NCBI GenBank assembly: GCA_041398565.1
Contig: JAWKUN010000005.1
Coordinates: forward strand, 1,171,044 to 1,235,043
DNA from: DATGPD01 sp041398565
Lineage (GTDB): Bacteria; Planctomycetota; UBA1135; UBA2386
Direction: 5' to 3'
DNA: 64,000 nt
A model generated the notes under the pieces. It saw only the letters and a list, made by a program, of their open reading frames with translations, was not told where the DNA came from and searched no databases. This document shows positions 29,071 through 37,512 of the stretch, one piece after another. Positions within the stretch are counted from its first letter, which is position 1, and each line of letters starts with the position of its first letter. Both the position numbers and the translations under genes were made by a program.

Positions 29071-30555
29071 TCAGTACTGCGTGGCGAGCTGGCGCAACCG
29101 GTGCCCGATGCGGGCTTGCAGCCAGCCGACGAAAGCGATCGCCAGGGGGCCGCCGACGTAGAACAGGCCGCATGCCATCACGTCCCGCGCTCTGCCCGCC
29201 GACGCGACCATCGTCAAGGGCAACGCGGTGAGGACCGCTGCGACGATGAACGAGCCGCGGGGCAGCCACAGGGACAGGAAGAGCGTCAGGTTGAGGCTGA
29301 CGATGGCGGGGAAGACGGTGAGTGCCAGCCAGATCACTCCCGGATTGCCACTCAACTGTCCCATGACCAGTGCAACGCCGGCGGCAATCAGCGGCCCGCG
29401 CATGGCGCGCATGGCGCCGCGTACCTTCGCCGTCGCCCAGGTGATCGGTGGGATCGGCAGCAGCGCCAGGCCGAACAGGGTGCGTTCGCGCAGCTCGTCG
29501 CGGTACAGGTGGCTGGCGGCGACGCTGGCCTCGACGTAGGCGATCGTGGCGAACGCGACGAAGCACGCGTGGCTCCAGGTGCTGATCCACCCACCACGCA
29601 GATCGAACGTGAACAGCCCGATCGACAGAAAGAGCACGACGTAGGCGATGGCGCGCCGCTGCTGCGCCGGCTTGCCGCCGAGCAGGAAGTTCTCCTCCTT
29701 CCACACGAGCGCCGCGCTGCGCGTGCCGTGCACGCGCGGGCGGTGCCAGCGCGCGCGGCGCGGCTCGCGCGGCGTCTCCTCGCGGGCGATGCCGTTCACG
29801 GCCAACCCGAAGCCGACCAGGCCGACCACCAGCGCGATCCAGGTGAACGGCGAGAACAGCTGTGGCGCGGGCTGGCCGGTCTTCGGCAAGGCGGCGGTCA
29901 GCGGCGAGGCCAGGTGGGCGAGATCGATCCAGTCGGCGAGCGGGCCGCTGCCGACGCCACGCGCCGCGCCGACGGCCACCAGCCAGCTCGCGAGCACGCC
30001 GAGGATCTGCGGCGCGAGCAGCCACAGACCGAGCGTCCACGCGGTGCGGCTGCCCGCCTGCTTGGCGCCCGTCGCGCGCGCGGCCATGCACAGGGCGACG
30101 CCCTGCGCACCGATCGTGTAGGCGGCGAGGGTGACGAACGCCGTCGCCACCTGGCGCACGCTGACCCCACCGAGCGCCGTGGCCAGGACGGCGAACGGCA
30201 CCTGCACGGCCAGCAGCAGGAGCGTGCTGCCGAACAGGCCCAGCGCCTTGCTGGCGACGATCGCCAGCGGCTGCAGCCCGGCGAGGCGCAGGACCGCGAG
30301 CGTCTCTCCCTCTCTCTCCTCGGCAAGGGCCGAGGCGAACGGTCCGATCGCCACCATCGTGACGAAGGCGAAGTCGATCCACAGGAGGCCGCGGAACACG
30401 TTGAGGCCTGCCGCGCCGACGCGACCGCTGCCGGCGGCGCCGAAGGACAGCGCAGTCAAGAGCGAGGCCGCCAGCGCGGCGCGTCCGAGCACCCAGCTCG
30501 GCGCCTGCACGTGCGTGCGCAGGTTGCGCAGGGCGAGGTCGGCGGTCTTGTTCAT
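29071..30555 (-). CDS. ABC-2 type transporter permease (paralogue 4 of 4)
   Basis: From ATG 30555 (MNKTADLALRNLR, 494 residues) the protein has about 10-12 hydrophobic helices. It carries the segment AEEREGETLAVLRLAG...VQVPFAVLATALGG, which recurs in the three other permeases of this cluster. That shows it is a paralogue and places it in the ABC-2/GldF-like family. It is the last gene of the long minus-strand unit. The ATG overlaps the stop of a possible 51-codon frame (ATGA). The substrate is unknown. Confidence 0.88.
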   Translation of the reverse strand: MNKTADLALRNLRTHVQAPSWVLGRAALAASLLTALSFGAAGSGRVGAAGLNVFRGLLWIDFAFVTMVAIGPFASALAEEREGETLAVLRLAGLQPLAIVASKALGLFGSTLLLLAVQVPFAVLATALGGVSVRQVATAFVTLAAYTIGAQGVALCMAARATGAKQAGSRTAWTLGLWLLAPQILGVLASWLVAVGAARGVGSGPLADWIDLAHLASPLTAALPKTGQPAPQLFSPFTWIALVVGLVGFGLAVNGIAREETPREPRRARWHRPRVHGTRSAALVWKEENFLLGGKPAQQRRAIAYVVLFLSIGLFTFDLRGGWISTWSHACFVAFATIAYVEASVAASHLYRDELRERTLFGLALLPIPPITWATAKVRGAMRAMRGPLIAAGVALVMGQLSGNPGVIWLALTVFPAIVSLNLTLFLSLWLPRGSFIVAAVLTALPLTMVASAGRARDVMACGLFYVGGPLAIAFVGWLQARIGHRLRQLATQY

Positions 30556-30707
30556 GACGCGTGGGCTGCGTGGCGTCGGCGGACGGCGTGTTTTGCGGAG
30601 GTGCAGGGGCGCTGGAGGAGGATCAGGCCCGTCCCGATCCCCAGGAGGCGCCTCGGCAACCAGGTCGGCGCTACCGCCGCCGCGCGCGGCCTGCGCCAGG
30701 CGAGCAT
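30552..30707 (-). CDS. Possible small membrane peptide between two permease genes
   Basis: This 51-codon frame (MLAWRRPRAA... WLPRRLLGIGTGLILLQRP) fills the only 200-bp gap between the two distal permease genes. Its TGA overlaps the ATG of the next permease as ATGA, the same junction seen elsewhere in this operon. It has one short hydrophobic stretch with flanking Arg residues. Composition is not decisive and no homologue is recognised, so it may be a chance frame in GC-rich DNA. Confidence 0.25.
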   Translation of the reverse strand: MLAWRRPRAAAVAPTWLPRRLLGIGTGLILLQRPCTSAKHAVRRRHAAHAS

Positions 30708-30756
30708 CCGCGACTCGGGCTGGCCGCGGACTGTGCCCGGGCGCCAATGCGAACGA

Positions 30757-32133
30757 TCATGCCCGGCCGACATGTCTGCGCACCGCCTCGGCGGTGATGT
30801 ACGCGTCACCCATCGTGTAGAAGGCGGCGAAGACGGTCACGCCGATCTCGAAGGGAAGTGCCGAGATCGCCAGACTCGGCGCCAGGGCCATGGCGGTGAC
30901 GAAGCCGATCATCAACCACACGCAACACGTGGCGCCGATCGCCGCCGCTATCGGCATGATGGTCGCGCTGAGTCCGCTGCGTTGTGCCTGCGTCACCAAC
31001 GGCCCGAGCATGGCGAGCGCGGCGAGAAGGGCGCCCGGTTCGCGCGACCCGTGCGCGAGCCACACCGCGGGCGCCCCAGCGCCGACGACGGTCGCCAGCA
31101 GGAGCCACTGGCAGCGCCGCTTGGCGGCGAGCCACACCTTGTCGGGGTGCGGCGTGATGGCGAGCAGCGTGAGCGTGTTGCCGCGCCTCTCCTCGCGCAG
31201 GGACTTGGTGCCCTCGCCGGCGAGGACGATCAGAACGACGCCGTACCAAGCGGCTACCGACACCAGCGATACCAGCAAGGAGAGCGACGCGTAGACCGCC
31301 AGGGCCCGGCCACCACCCAGCACGAAGCGCAGGTCGCGCCAGGCAAAGGCGCTGGTGCCGGAGTGCGGCCGCGAGGGCTCGGGGCGAGCCCGGGTTTGGG
31401 CGGCACGCGCCACGCGCTCGCGCGCGAACAGCCCGGTTGCGCCCAGCGTGCTGACGAGTCCCAGGACGCTCAGAGTGACGGCGTGACGCCAGACCCCGTC
31501 GACGTCGGTCCACAAGAGCCTCGCCGCGGCGAAGGCCGACGTGTGCGTCGTGCCCCAGGGCAGGTTCGCTGCCGCTGCCCACGGCAGGACCAGCTCGGTC
31601 ACCACCAGCGCGAAGGCGGCGAGGCCCACGCCCACCGGCGTGGTCCGCGCCAGGCTGGAGCACAGAAGCGACAGGCCGAAGGTGCGCGCGGCATGCGCCA
31701 CGAGCAGTCCGCACGCCGCGAGGGCCTGACCTGCGCCGACGCCACCGAGCGTCACCCCGAGCATGGCGAACGGGATCTGCACCAGCAGCATGGTGGAGAA
31801 GGTCCACAGCGGACCCATGGCCTTGGCGAGCAGCAGGGTGCCGATGCGGCGGCCGGTCAGGCGCAACAGGCTCAGGGTGCCTTCTTCGCGCTCACGCGCC
31901 AGGAGCGCGCCGAACCCAGCGGCGCCGACGAACAGCACGGCGATCCAGCTCGGCCAGAACATGCCCGCCACCAAGATCCGGCCGGCCGCACCGACGTTGG
32001 CGGCGTTGGCCGCCGCCAGCGCAGTGGCGAACAGCGACAGAGCGACGACGGCGGCGCGTGCCTGGTAGTCGCGGCGGCGCGCGAGAGCCCCCCTCAATGC
32101 CCAGGCCGTGAGCTGGCCCGCCGCCCAGGTCAC
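30757..32133 (-). CDS. ABC-2 type transporter permease (paralogue 3 of 4)
   Basis: Translation begins at GTG 32133 (VTWAAGQLTAWALRG, 458 residues). That GTG overlaps the TGA of the ABC ATPase gene as GTGA, which fixes the start and implies translational coupling. The protein is polytopic and has the family segment LAREREEGTLSLLRLTG...VQIPFAMLGVTLGG seen in all four permeases of this unit. With the ATPase immediately upstream it probably forms the membrane part of an ABC exporter or envelope-remodelling complex. The substrate is unknown. Confidence 0.9.
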   Translation of the reverse strand: MTWAAGQLTAWALRGALARRRDYQARAAVVALSLFATALAAANAANVGAAGRILVAGMFWPSWIAVLFVGAAGFGALLAREREEGTLSLLRLTGRRIGTLLLAKAMGPLWTFSTMLLVQIPFAMLGVTLGGVGAGQALAACGLLVAHAARTFGLSLLCSSLARTTPVGVGLAAFALVVTELVLPWAAAANLPWGTTHTSAFAAARLLWTDVDGVWRHAVTLSVLGLVSTLGATGLFARERVARAAQTRARPEPSRPHSGTSAFAWRDLRFVLGGGRALAVYASLSLLVSLVSVAAWYGVVLIVLAGEGTKSLREERRGNTLTLLAITPHPDKVWLAAKRRCQWLLLATVVGAGAPAVWLAHGSREPGALLAALAMLGPLVTQAQRSGLSATIMPIAAAIGATCCVWLMIGFVTAMALAPSLAISALPFEIGVTVFAAFYTMGDAYITAEAVRRHVGRA

Positions 32134-33092
32134 CCGCCGACCCCTGGCTCGGTGAGTTCGAGGAAAGCCTCGTCGAGTTGGCGCTGCACCGGCTGGAAGG
32201 TCTCGATGTCGCCGCCGTGCGTCATCGCCGCGGCCAGGATGGAATTGGCGAGCCCGTCCTGGGCCTGCGTGCTCACCACCAGGGTGCGGGCGTCCGCCTC
32301 GACGCTCACCTGGGTCACCCCGGGCAGGGCGCGCAGCGCCTCGTCCACCGCCGGCGTGGGCGCCGCGAGCCGCAGCCGGTAGGCCCAGGTCTCGCCGCGC
32401 GCCTGCAGCAGGCCGTGCATGCTGCCGGTGTACTTCACCTTGCCGCGGTCGACGATGGTCACTCCGTCGCACAGGTTGGCCAGCTCGCTCAGGATGTGGC
32501 TGCTGATGAGGATCGTCTTCCCCATGCGCGCCAGCTCCTTGAGGATGTCCATCAGCTCGATGCGCGCGCGTGGGTCGAGGCCGCTGGCCGGCTCGTCGAG
32601 CAAGAGGAGCTTGGGATCGTGCACCAGCACGCGTGCCAGGCTGACGCGCTGCTCCATGCCGCGCGACAACGAGCGGATCAGTTCGTGGCGCCGGGCGTGC
32701 ATGTCGGTGAGCTGCAGCACGTCGTCGATGACCTTGTTGCGCTTCTCGAGCGAGAGCCCGTAGGCGGCGCCGAAGAAGTCGAGGTACTCGAAGATGGTCA
32801 TCTGCCGGTACATGCCGAGGTGGTCGGGCATGTAGCCGATGTGGCGGCGCACGTTGTGGGCGCGCGACTTCACCGAGTCGCCGAAGACCTCGACGCCGCC
32901 GCGCTTGAAGTCGACCAGGGTGGCGATCACCTTCAGCGTCGTCGTCTTGCCGGCGCCGTTGGGCCCGACGAAGCCGTGGATCTCGCCCGGGGCGATGGCG
33001 AACGACACGTCGTCGACGGCGGCGCGGTCGCCGAAGGTGACCCGCAGGCCTTGAACCTTGAGCGCGGGAACGGGAGGGGTCGTCGAGTCCAT
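32130..33092 (-). CDS. ABC transporter ATP-binding protein
   Basis: From ATG 33092 (320 residues): Walker A GPNGAGKTT at 43-51, the signature region SLSRGMEQRVSLARVL, Walker B LLLLDEPASGLDP and the H-loop ILISSHILSEL. The N-terminal 220 residues are a complete nucleotide-binding domain of the CcmA/GldA (ABC-2) type. The C-terminal 100 residues (YRLRLAAPTPAVDEALRALPG...) are the accessory domain common in that group. It is the only ABC ATPase in the window and is followed by GTGA-coupled permease genes, so it probably energises several of the four permeases. Confidence 0.95.
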   Translation of the reverse strand: MDSTTPPVPALKVQGLRVTFGDRAAVDDVSFAIAPGEIHGFVGPNGAGKTTTLKVIATLVDFKRGGVEVFGDSVKSRAHNVRRHIGYMPDHLGMYRQMTIFEYLDFFGAAYGLSLEKRNKVIDDVLQLTDMHARRHELIRSLSRGMEQRVSLARVLVHDPKLLLLDEPASGLDPRARIELMDILKELARMGKTILISSHILSELANLCDGVTIVDRGKVKYTGSMHGLLQARGETWAYRLRLAAPTPAVDEALRALPGVTQVSVEADARTLVVSTQAQDGLANSILAAAMTHGGDIETFQPVQRQLDEAFLELTEPGVGG

Positions 33093-33151
33093 GGGCTGTA
33101 GGTGCTGTGCGTGGATTCTGTCAGGCCCTTGCTTGCCAGGGTGCGACGGGC

Positions 33152-34855
33152 TCACCTGAGGTCGAAGTCGTACAGCACGTAGCTCTCCTCGTCGCCGAGG
33201 CTGGGCTGGGTTTCGATGTGCAGCTCCGGCGGCGAGCGCATCAGCACGAAGGCCCGGCGCGCTCCACGGTCGGGAAAGGTCTGGGCCGGGGTGTCCAGTT
33301 GCAGGCGTTCGCACACGCAGTCGAGGGCCAGCGGCAGCACTCGCTCGGGATCGAAGCGGCTGTCGGGAAGGTGGTACTGCCCGAGGCGCGGATCGGTGTC
33401 GATGATGGCCGACACTTGCAGCCGCTCGCCCCGTCCGTCGAGGCGGTACAGGCGCGAGCCGTCCAGGAAGAAGCCACCGAGCGCCCCGCCGCCCTCGACT
33501 ACCAGCTCCGGTCGTTCGCGGCCGCTCTCGAGCCGCACCGGCGGCACGCTGGCCAGCCGGTAGTGGCCGCGGTGCACGAGCCCACGCGCGCTGAACATCG
33601 GCATGTCGACCACCAGGCTCCCGCCCGGACCGTTGTCGACGACGCCGGGCACAGCCTCGAGGGTCTGCGCCGTGCCGGTGAGGCTGGCTTCGGCGCGCGG
33701 ATGGAACCGGCGCTCGCCGCCGCCGGTGACGAAGGCGTTCGTGTACTGCGTCGCTGCCACCTCGCCGTCGCCGCATACGCGCGCGTAGGCCAGCGTGCGC
33801 AGGCGCGACACCTCGTCGTAGCCGCGCGCGCCGAGCCAGGCGAACAACAGGGTGAACAGGGTCACCACACCCAGCAGGTAGCCGATCGACAAGCGCCAGT
33901 CGACACGGCGCCGCGCCAGGATCCAGTGCACCGGTCCGACGCACAGCAGGAAGGCGACGGCGGCGGTGAAGATCAGGCCCCAGGGATGGTTCGGCAGCAG
34001 GGACGACTGCAAGTCCGACAGGATGTTGGGCGCGCGCGCGCTGCTGGGAGGGGTGGCATCGTCGGGAAAGACGACGCTGCGTCGCAGCCGCTGCGGCAGC
34101 GAGTCGTCGATGCCGCTCGCGTAGCGCACGACCGTCCCGGCGCCGATCGTGAAGCGCTGGCGGACGTCGTCGAGGATCGACAGGGGGCCGGCGAACTGCG
34201 GCTTCTTGCCGTCGCGTTCGAACACGTGCAGGCGCCCACCGCTGCGCAGCCACGCCAGGAATGCCAGCGCGCGCGGCTCGTCCCACTCCGGGTCGGAGTC
34301 GAGGATGGCCTCGCCCAGCGCTTCGGCGGCGCCCGCGGTGGCCGGGAACCAGGCGGCCGAGAACGCCGGCAGGCGGTGGCGTGTGTCGGGCGGCCCGTCG
34401 CCGTCGCGCAGGATGACGGTCGCACGCCAACCCACCCTCGGCCGCGGCACGTTGATGCTGGCCACGGCGTTCTTCCAGCGCAGCGACCAGGAGGCGTCGA
34501 AGGTGGTGACGAACGGATGGAACTGCACCGTGCGCGCGGTTCCCGGTGCCAGGTAGCAGCGCTCGACGATGGGGGCGCCGACCGCTTGCAGGCCGTTCAC
34601 CTCCACCAGTGCCAGCACGTCGTCGATGGGCGCGCCGGTGTCGTTGCGCACCTCGACGGTGAGGGGATTGAAGGCGCCGACGACCACGCTCGCGCCGTCG
34701 AAACCCCAGGTCGTGGTCTCGATCTTCTGCGCCGCGGCGGCGCCGAGCAGACCGAGCGCCGTGAGCGCGGCGAGGAAGAAGCCGAAGTGATCCCGCAAGA
34801 CGGCGCGGAGTCTAAACGCCGCGCACCGGCGCGTCTGGCGCGATGTGCTTCCCAT
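33152..34855 (-). CDS. Membrane protein of unknown function in the MoxR/ABC cluster
   Basis: From ATG 34855 (MGSTSRQTRR, 567 residues) the protein has an N-terminal membrane or signal helix (FGFFLAALTALGLLGAAAA). A beta-rich extracytoplasmic domain follows (VVVGAFNPLTVEVRNDTGAP..., WFPATAGAAEALGEAIL...FLAWLRSGGRLHVFE), which resembles the glutamine-amidotransferase-like/VWA-associated exported domain found next to BatA-type proteins. Two central helices come next (WGLIFTAAVAFLLCVGPVHWIL; IGYLLGVVTLFTLLFAWLG), then a second soluble domain. It sits between cydB (83-bp gap) and the ABC ATPase (59-bp gap). It is probably a component of the ABC or MoxR system, but I cannot name its function. Confidence 0.85.
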   Translation of the reverse strand: MGSTSRQTRRCAAFRLRAVLRDHFGFFLAALTALGLLGAAAAQKIETTTWGFDGASVVVGAFNPLTVEVRNDTGAPIDDVLALVEVNGLQAVGAPIVERCYLAPGTARTVQFHPFVTTFDASWSLRWKNAVASINVPRPRVGWRATVILRDGDGPPDTRHRLPAFSAAWFPATAGAAEALGEAILDSDPEWDEPRALAFLAWLRSGGRLHVFERDGKKPQFAGPLSILDDVRQRFTIGAGTVVRYASGIDDSLPQRLRRSVVFPDDATPPSSARAPNILSDLQSSLLPNHPWGLIFTAAVAFLLCVGPVHWILARRRVDWRLSIGYLLGVVTLFTLLFAWLGARGYDEVSRLRTLAYARVCGDGEVAATQYTNAFVTGGGERRFHPRAEASLTGTAQTLEAVPGVVDNGPGGSLVVDMPMFSARGLVHRGHYRLASVPPVRLESGRERPELVVEGGGALGGFFLDGSRLYRLDGRGERLQVSAIIDTDPRLGQYHLPDSRFDPERVLPLALDCVCERLQLDTPAQTFPDRGARRAFVLMRSPPELHIETQPSLGDEESYVLYDFDLR

Positions 34856-34938
34856 GTCGGTCGTCGCGGCGCGCCGATGGGGCGTGGAGGCTGGTCGGGC
34901 GCACGTGCCGAGGCCGTCCGCCGGCAGCTCGCGCGGGG

Positions 34939-36048
34939 TCAATGGCTCGACCCGCGACCGTCGCGCGGATCGGCAGCACACGTCTCGCGCCCGGGGCGGT
35001 CGTCGGGCGTACGGCGAGGCGCCTCGGCCTCGGCTTCGGCCGCGGCTTCGCGTCGGGCGCGCTCGCCCCTGAACACCGCCAGCAGGTACCACAGGGACGG
35101 CGCCAGGAGCACGGTGCCGAAGGCGAGCACCGGGACCAGCGCGGCGACGGTGCGCGGATGGCTGCCGGCGTTGCCCACGTGGAGGTCCGGGCGCAGCAGG
35201 TGTGCGTCCATGCCGAGGCCGTAGCCCAGCACCAGGCAGGTGACCTCGAGCACGACGGCGGCACGCGTCAGGTGGGTCCGGGCGCGGCCGGCCGTGAGCC
35301 AGACGACGAGCGCGGCGGCGGCGGCCGAGGCCAACAGAGCCGGCATCCACGGCGAAGCGCGCATGCTGGCCACGAACGCGGGCGCATCGTGGCGGGCGGC
35401 GAGTCCGGTCGCGAGCGCGAGCGTCACCACGATTGCCTGCGCGGTGCGGGTGTGCCGGGCGAAGCGCGGTCGCACCTCGGGGCCGGCGTCGGCGCTGAGA
35501 TAGGCGGCGGCGGTGAGCGCGAAGGTGGCGACGGCCAGCAGGCCGGTGGCGAGGCCGAAGGGCGACGACCAACCGGCCAGGTAGCCGCTCACCACCTCGC
35601 CGTCGCGGACGCGCACTTCGCCACTGGCCACCGCGGCCAGCACGCTGCCGAGGCACAGCGGGGTGGCGGCGCTCGCCCAGGCGAACACCCGCACCCAGCG
35701 CGCGCGTTCGCCGTCGTCGCCGAGCCCGTAGGCACCGAAGACGAACGCGGTGCCGCGCAGCACCAGTCCGACGAGCGCCAGGGTGATCGGGATGTGCAGT
35801 GCGATGCCCAGCGCGGCGAAGGCGCGCGGAAACACCGTGAACATCAGCACGACGAGGACGATCAGCCAGACGTGGTTCGCCTCCCAGATCGGCCCGATGG
35901 CGCGCGTGATGGCGCGGCGCTCGGCCTCGGCGTGCGGGCCGCGTGCGAGCAGGGCCAGGATGCCGCCGCCGAGGTCGGCGCCGCCGGTGAGGGCGTAGGC
36001 CAGCAGCACCAGCCCCATGATGACGAACACCAGATGCGGGTCGCTCAC
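34939..36048 (-). CDS. cydB: Cytochrome bd ubiquinol oxidase subunit II
   Basis: The start is GTG 36048 (VSDPHLVFVIMG, 369 residues). It overlaps the cydA stop as GTGA, so the two subunits are translationally coupled. The protein is polytopic with the family N-terminal pattern GLVLLAYALTGGADLGGGIL, then GPIWEANHVWLIVLVVLMFTVFP near residue 60. Subunit II supports the haem-bearing subunit I in the membrane quinol oxidase that reduces O2 to water. The C-terminal 40 residues are a soluble charged tail (REAAAEAEAEAPRRTPDDRPG) that may be lineage-specific. No cydX-like or cydDC gene is visible in this window. Confidence 0.93.
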   Translation of the reverse strand: MSDPHLVFVIMGLVLLAYALTGGADLGGGILALLARGPHAEAERRAITRAIGPIWEANHVWLIVLVVLMFTVFPRAFAALGIALHIPITLALVGLVLRGTAFVFGAYGLGDDGERARWVRVFAWASAATPLCLGSVLAAVASGEVRVRDGEVVSGYLAGWSSPFGLATGLLAVATFALTAAAYLSADAGPEVRPRFARHTRTAQAIVVTLALATGLAARHDAPAFVASMRASPWMPALLASAAAAALVVWLTAGRARTHLTRAAVVLEVTCLVLGYGLGMDAHLLRPDLHVGNAGSHPRTVAALVPVLAFGTVLLAPSLWYLLAVFRGERARREAAAEAEAEAPRRTPDDRPGRETCAADPRDGRGSSH

Positions 36049-37355
36049 TCGACGACTCTCTCGGCGCGGGTCGTGGCGAAGACGTGCCGGCGCAGCATGG
36101 TGACGACGACGACGCCGAGCAGCAGGTACAGCGACGTGAATGCGGCCAGCGGCAGGGCCAGCTTCGGCATCGGCGTGACCGCGTCGGCGGTGCGCAGGAA
36201 GCCGTGCACGATCCAGGGCTGGCGGCCGACTTCGGTCACCGTCCAGCCGGCCTCGACGGCGAGGAGCCCCAGCGGCGCCGCGAGCACCGCGGCCCGCAGG
36301 AAGCCGCGTGCCCTCGCCAGCGGCCGGCGCCGCAGGCGAAGCCAAGCGCCCCAGACGACCAGCGCCAGCATGGCCGTGCCGCAGGCCACCATGATCTGGA
36401 AGGCGACGTGGGTGACGGCGACCGGCGGCCAATCGGCGCGCGGGATCGCGTCGAGACCCACGACTTCGGCATCGACGTCGCCGTGCGCCAGGAAGCTGAG
36501 ACCGCCGGGGATCTCGAACGCCCAGCGCATCTGCCTGGCATCGGCGTCGGGCACGCCACCGATGCACAAGGGCGCGCGCGCCTGCGTGGTGAACAGTCCT
36601 TCGGCCGCGGCCAGCTTGGCCGGCTGGTGCGCGGCGACGTGCTTGGCGGCGAAGTCGCCGCTGACGATCTGCAACGGCGTCGTCACCAGCGCCAGGCCCA
36701 GCGCCATCTGCACCGCGCGATGGTGCAGGACCGAGTCGGGATCGCGCAGCAGGCACAGCGCGTGGATCCCCAGCACCACGAAGGCGATGCTGCCGTACGC
36801 CGACAGCGCCGTGTGGATCGCCTGCGTCGGGAAGGCGGGCGCGGCGAACGCGGCCCAGGGATCGACGTCGACGAGACCACCGTCGGCGAGCGTGAAACCC
36901 ACCGGCGTGTTCATCCAGGCGTTCACCGCCACCACGAACACGCCGCTGGTGAGCCCGCTGACGGCCACGGCCACGGCCGAGAACAAGTGCATGGCCGGCG
37001 GCACCCGTTCGCGCCCGTACAGGTAGATCCCCAAGAAGATGGCCTCGGTGAAGAACGCGAAGCCCTCGAGTCCGAACGGCACGCCCACGAGCGGTCCGGC
37101 GTGCGCCATGAAGCGGGGCCACAACAGCCCGAGCTCGAAGCTCAGCACCGTCCCCGACACCGCTCCCACCGCGAACAGGATCGCCGTGCCCCTGGCCCAC
37201 CGGCGCGCCAGCTCGGCGCTGGCCGCATCGCCGCGCCGCGCCCGCACCTCCGCCAGCACCATGAGCACCGGCATCGCCATCCCCGCCACCGCGAACAGGA
37301 TGTGGAAGGCGAGCGACAATGCCATCTGCGCGCGAGCGGCCAGCAGGTCCGGCAT
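36045..37355 (-). CDS. cydA: Cytochrome bd ubiquinol oxidase subunit I
   Basis: The 436-residue polytopic protein carries the expected haem ligands: His18 (MALSLAFHILF, equivalent to E. coli His19), His181 (QAIHTALSAYG, equivalent to His186) and Met322 (VAFQIMVACG, equivalent to Met393). The conserved acidic pair lies in LEGFAFFTEAIFLGIYLYG, and the quinol-site segment reads GDFAAKHVAAHQPAKLAAAEG. The protein is shorter than E. coli CydA and lacks the long Q-loop insertion, so it is of the short-loop, cyanide-insensitive (CIO-like) type. It oxidises quinol and reduces O2 at the cytoplasmic membrane. It lies inside an otherwise ABC/MoxR gene cluster, after a 157-bp gap that may hold its own promoter. 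Confidence 0.96.
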   Translation of the reverse strand: MPDLLAARAQMALSLAFHILFAVAGMAMPVLMVLAEVRARRGDAASAELARRWARGTAILFAVGAVSGTVLSFELGLLWPRFMAHAGPLVGVPFGLEGFAFFTEAIFLGIYLYGRERVPPAMHLFSAVAVAVSGLTSGVFVVAVNAWMNTPVGFTLADGGLVDVDPWAAFAAPAFPTQAIHTALSAYGSIAFVVLGIHALCLLRDPDSVLHHRAVQMALGLALVTTPLQIVSGDFAAKHVAAHQPAKLAAAEGLFTTQARAPLCIGGVPDADARQMRWAFEIPGGLSFLAHGDVDAEVVGLDAIPRADWPPVAVTHVAFQIMVACGTAMLALVVWGAWLRLRRRPLARARGFLRAAVLAAPLGLLAVEAGWTVTEVGRQPWIVHGFLRTADAVTPMPKLALPLAAFTSLYLLLGVVVVTMLRRHVFATTRAERVVE

Positions 37356-37512
37356 GCGAGGCCAACGGCCGGCGCGCCGCGCAATTTCCCGCGCCCGACC
37401 TCACCGCACGTCGACGACCGCCTCTTCGCCGGTAGCGACGCGCACGGGCAGCAGCCGTTCGGAGCGACGGCGATGGCGTTGGGACGAAGGGTGGACGACC
37501 GTCGCTCGTCCG

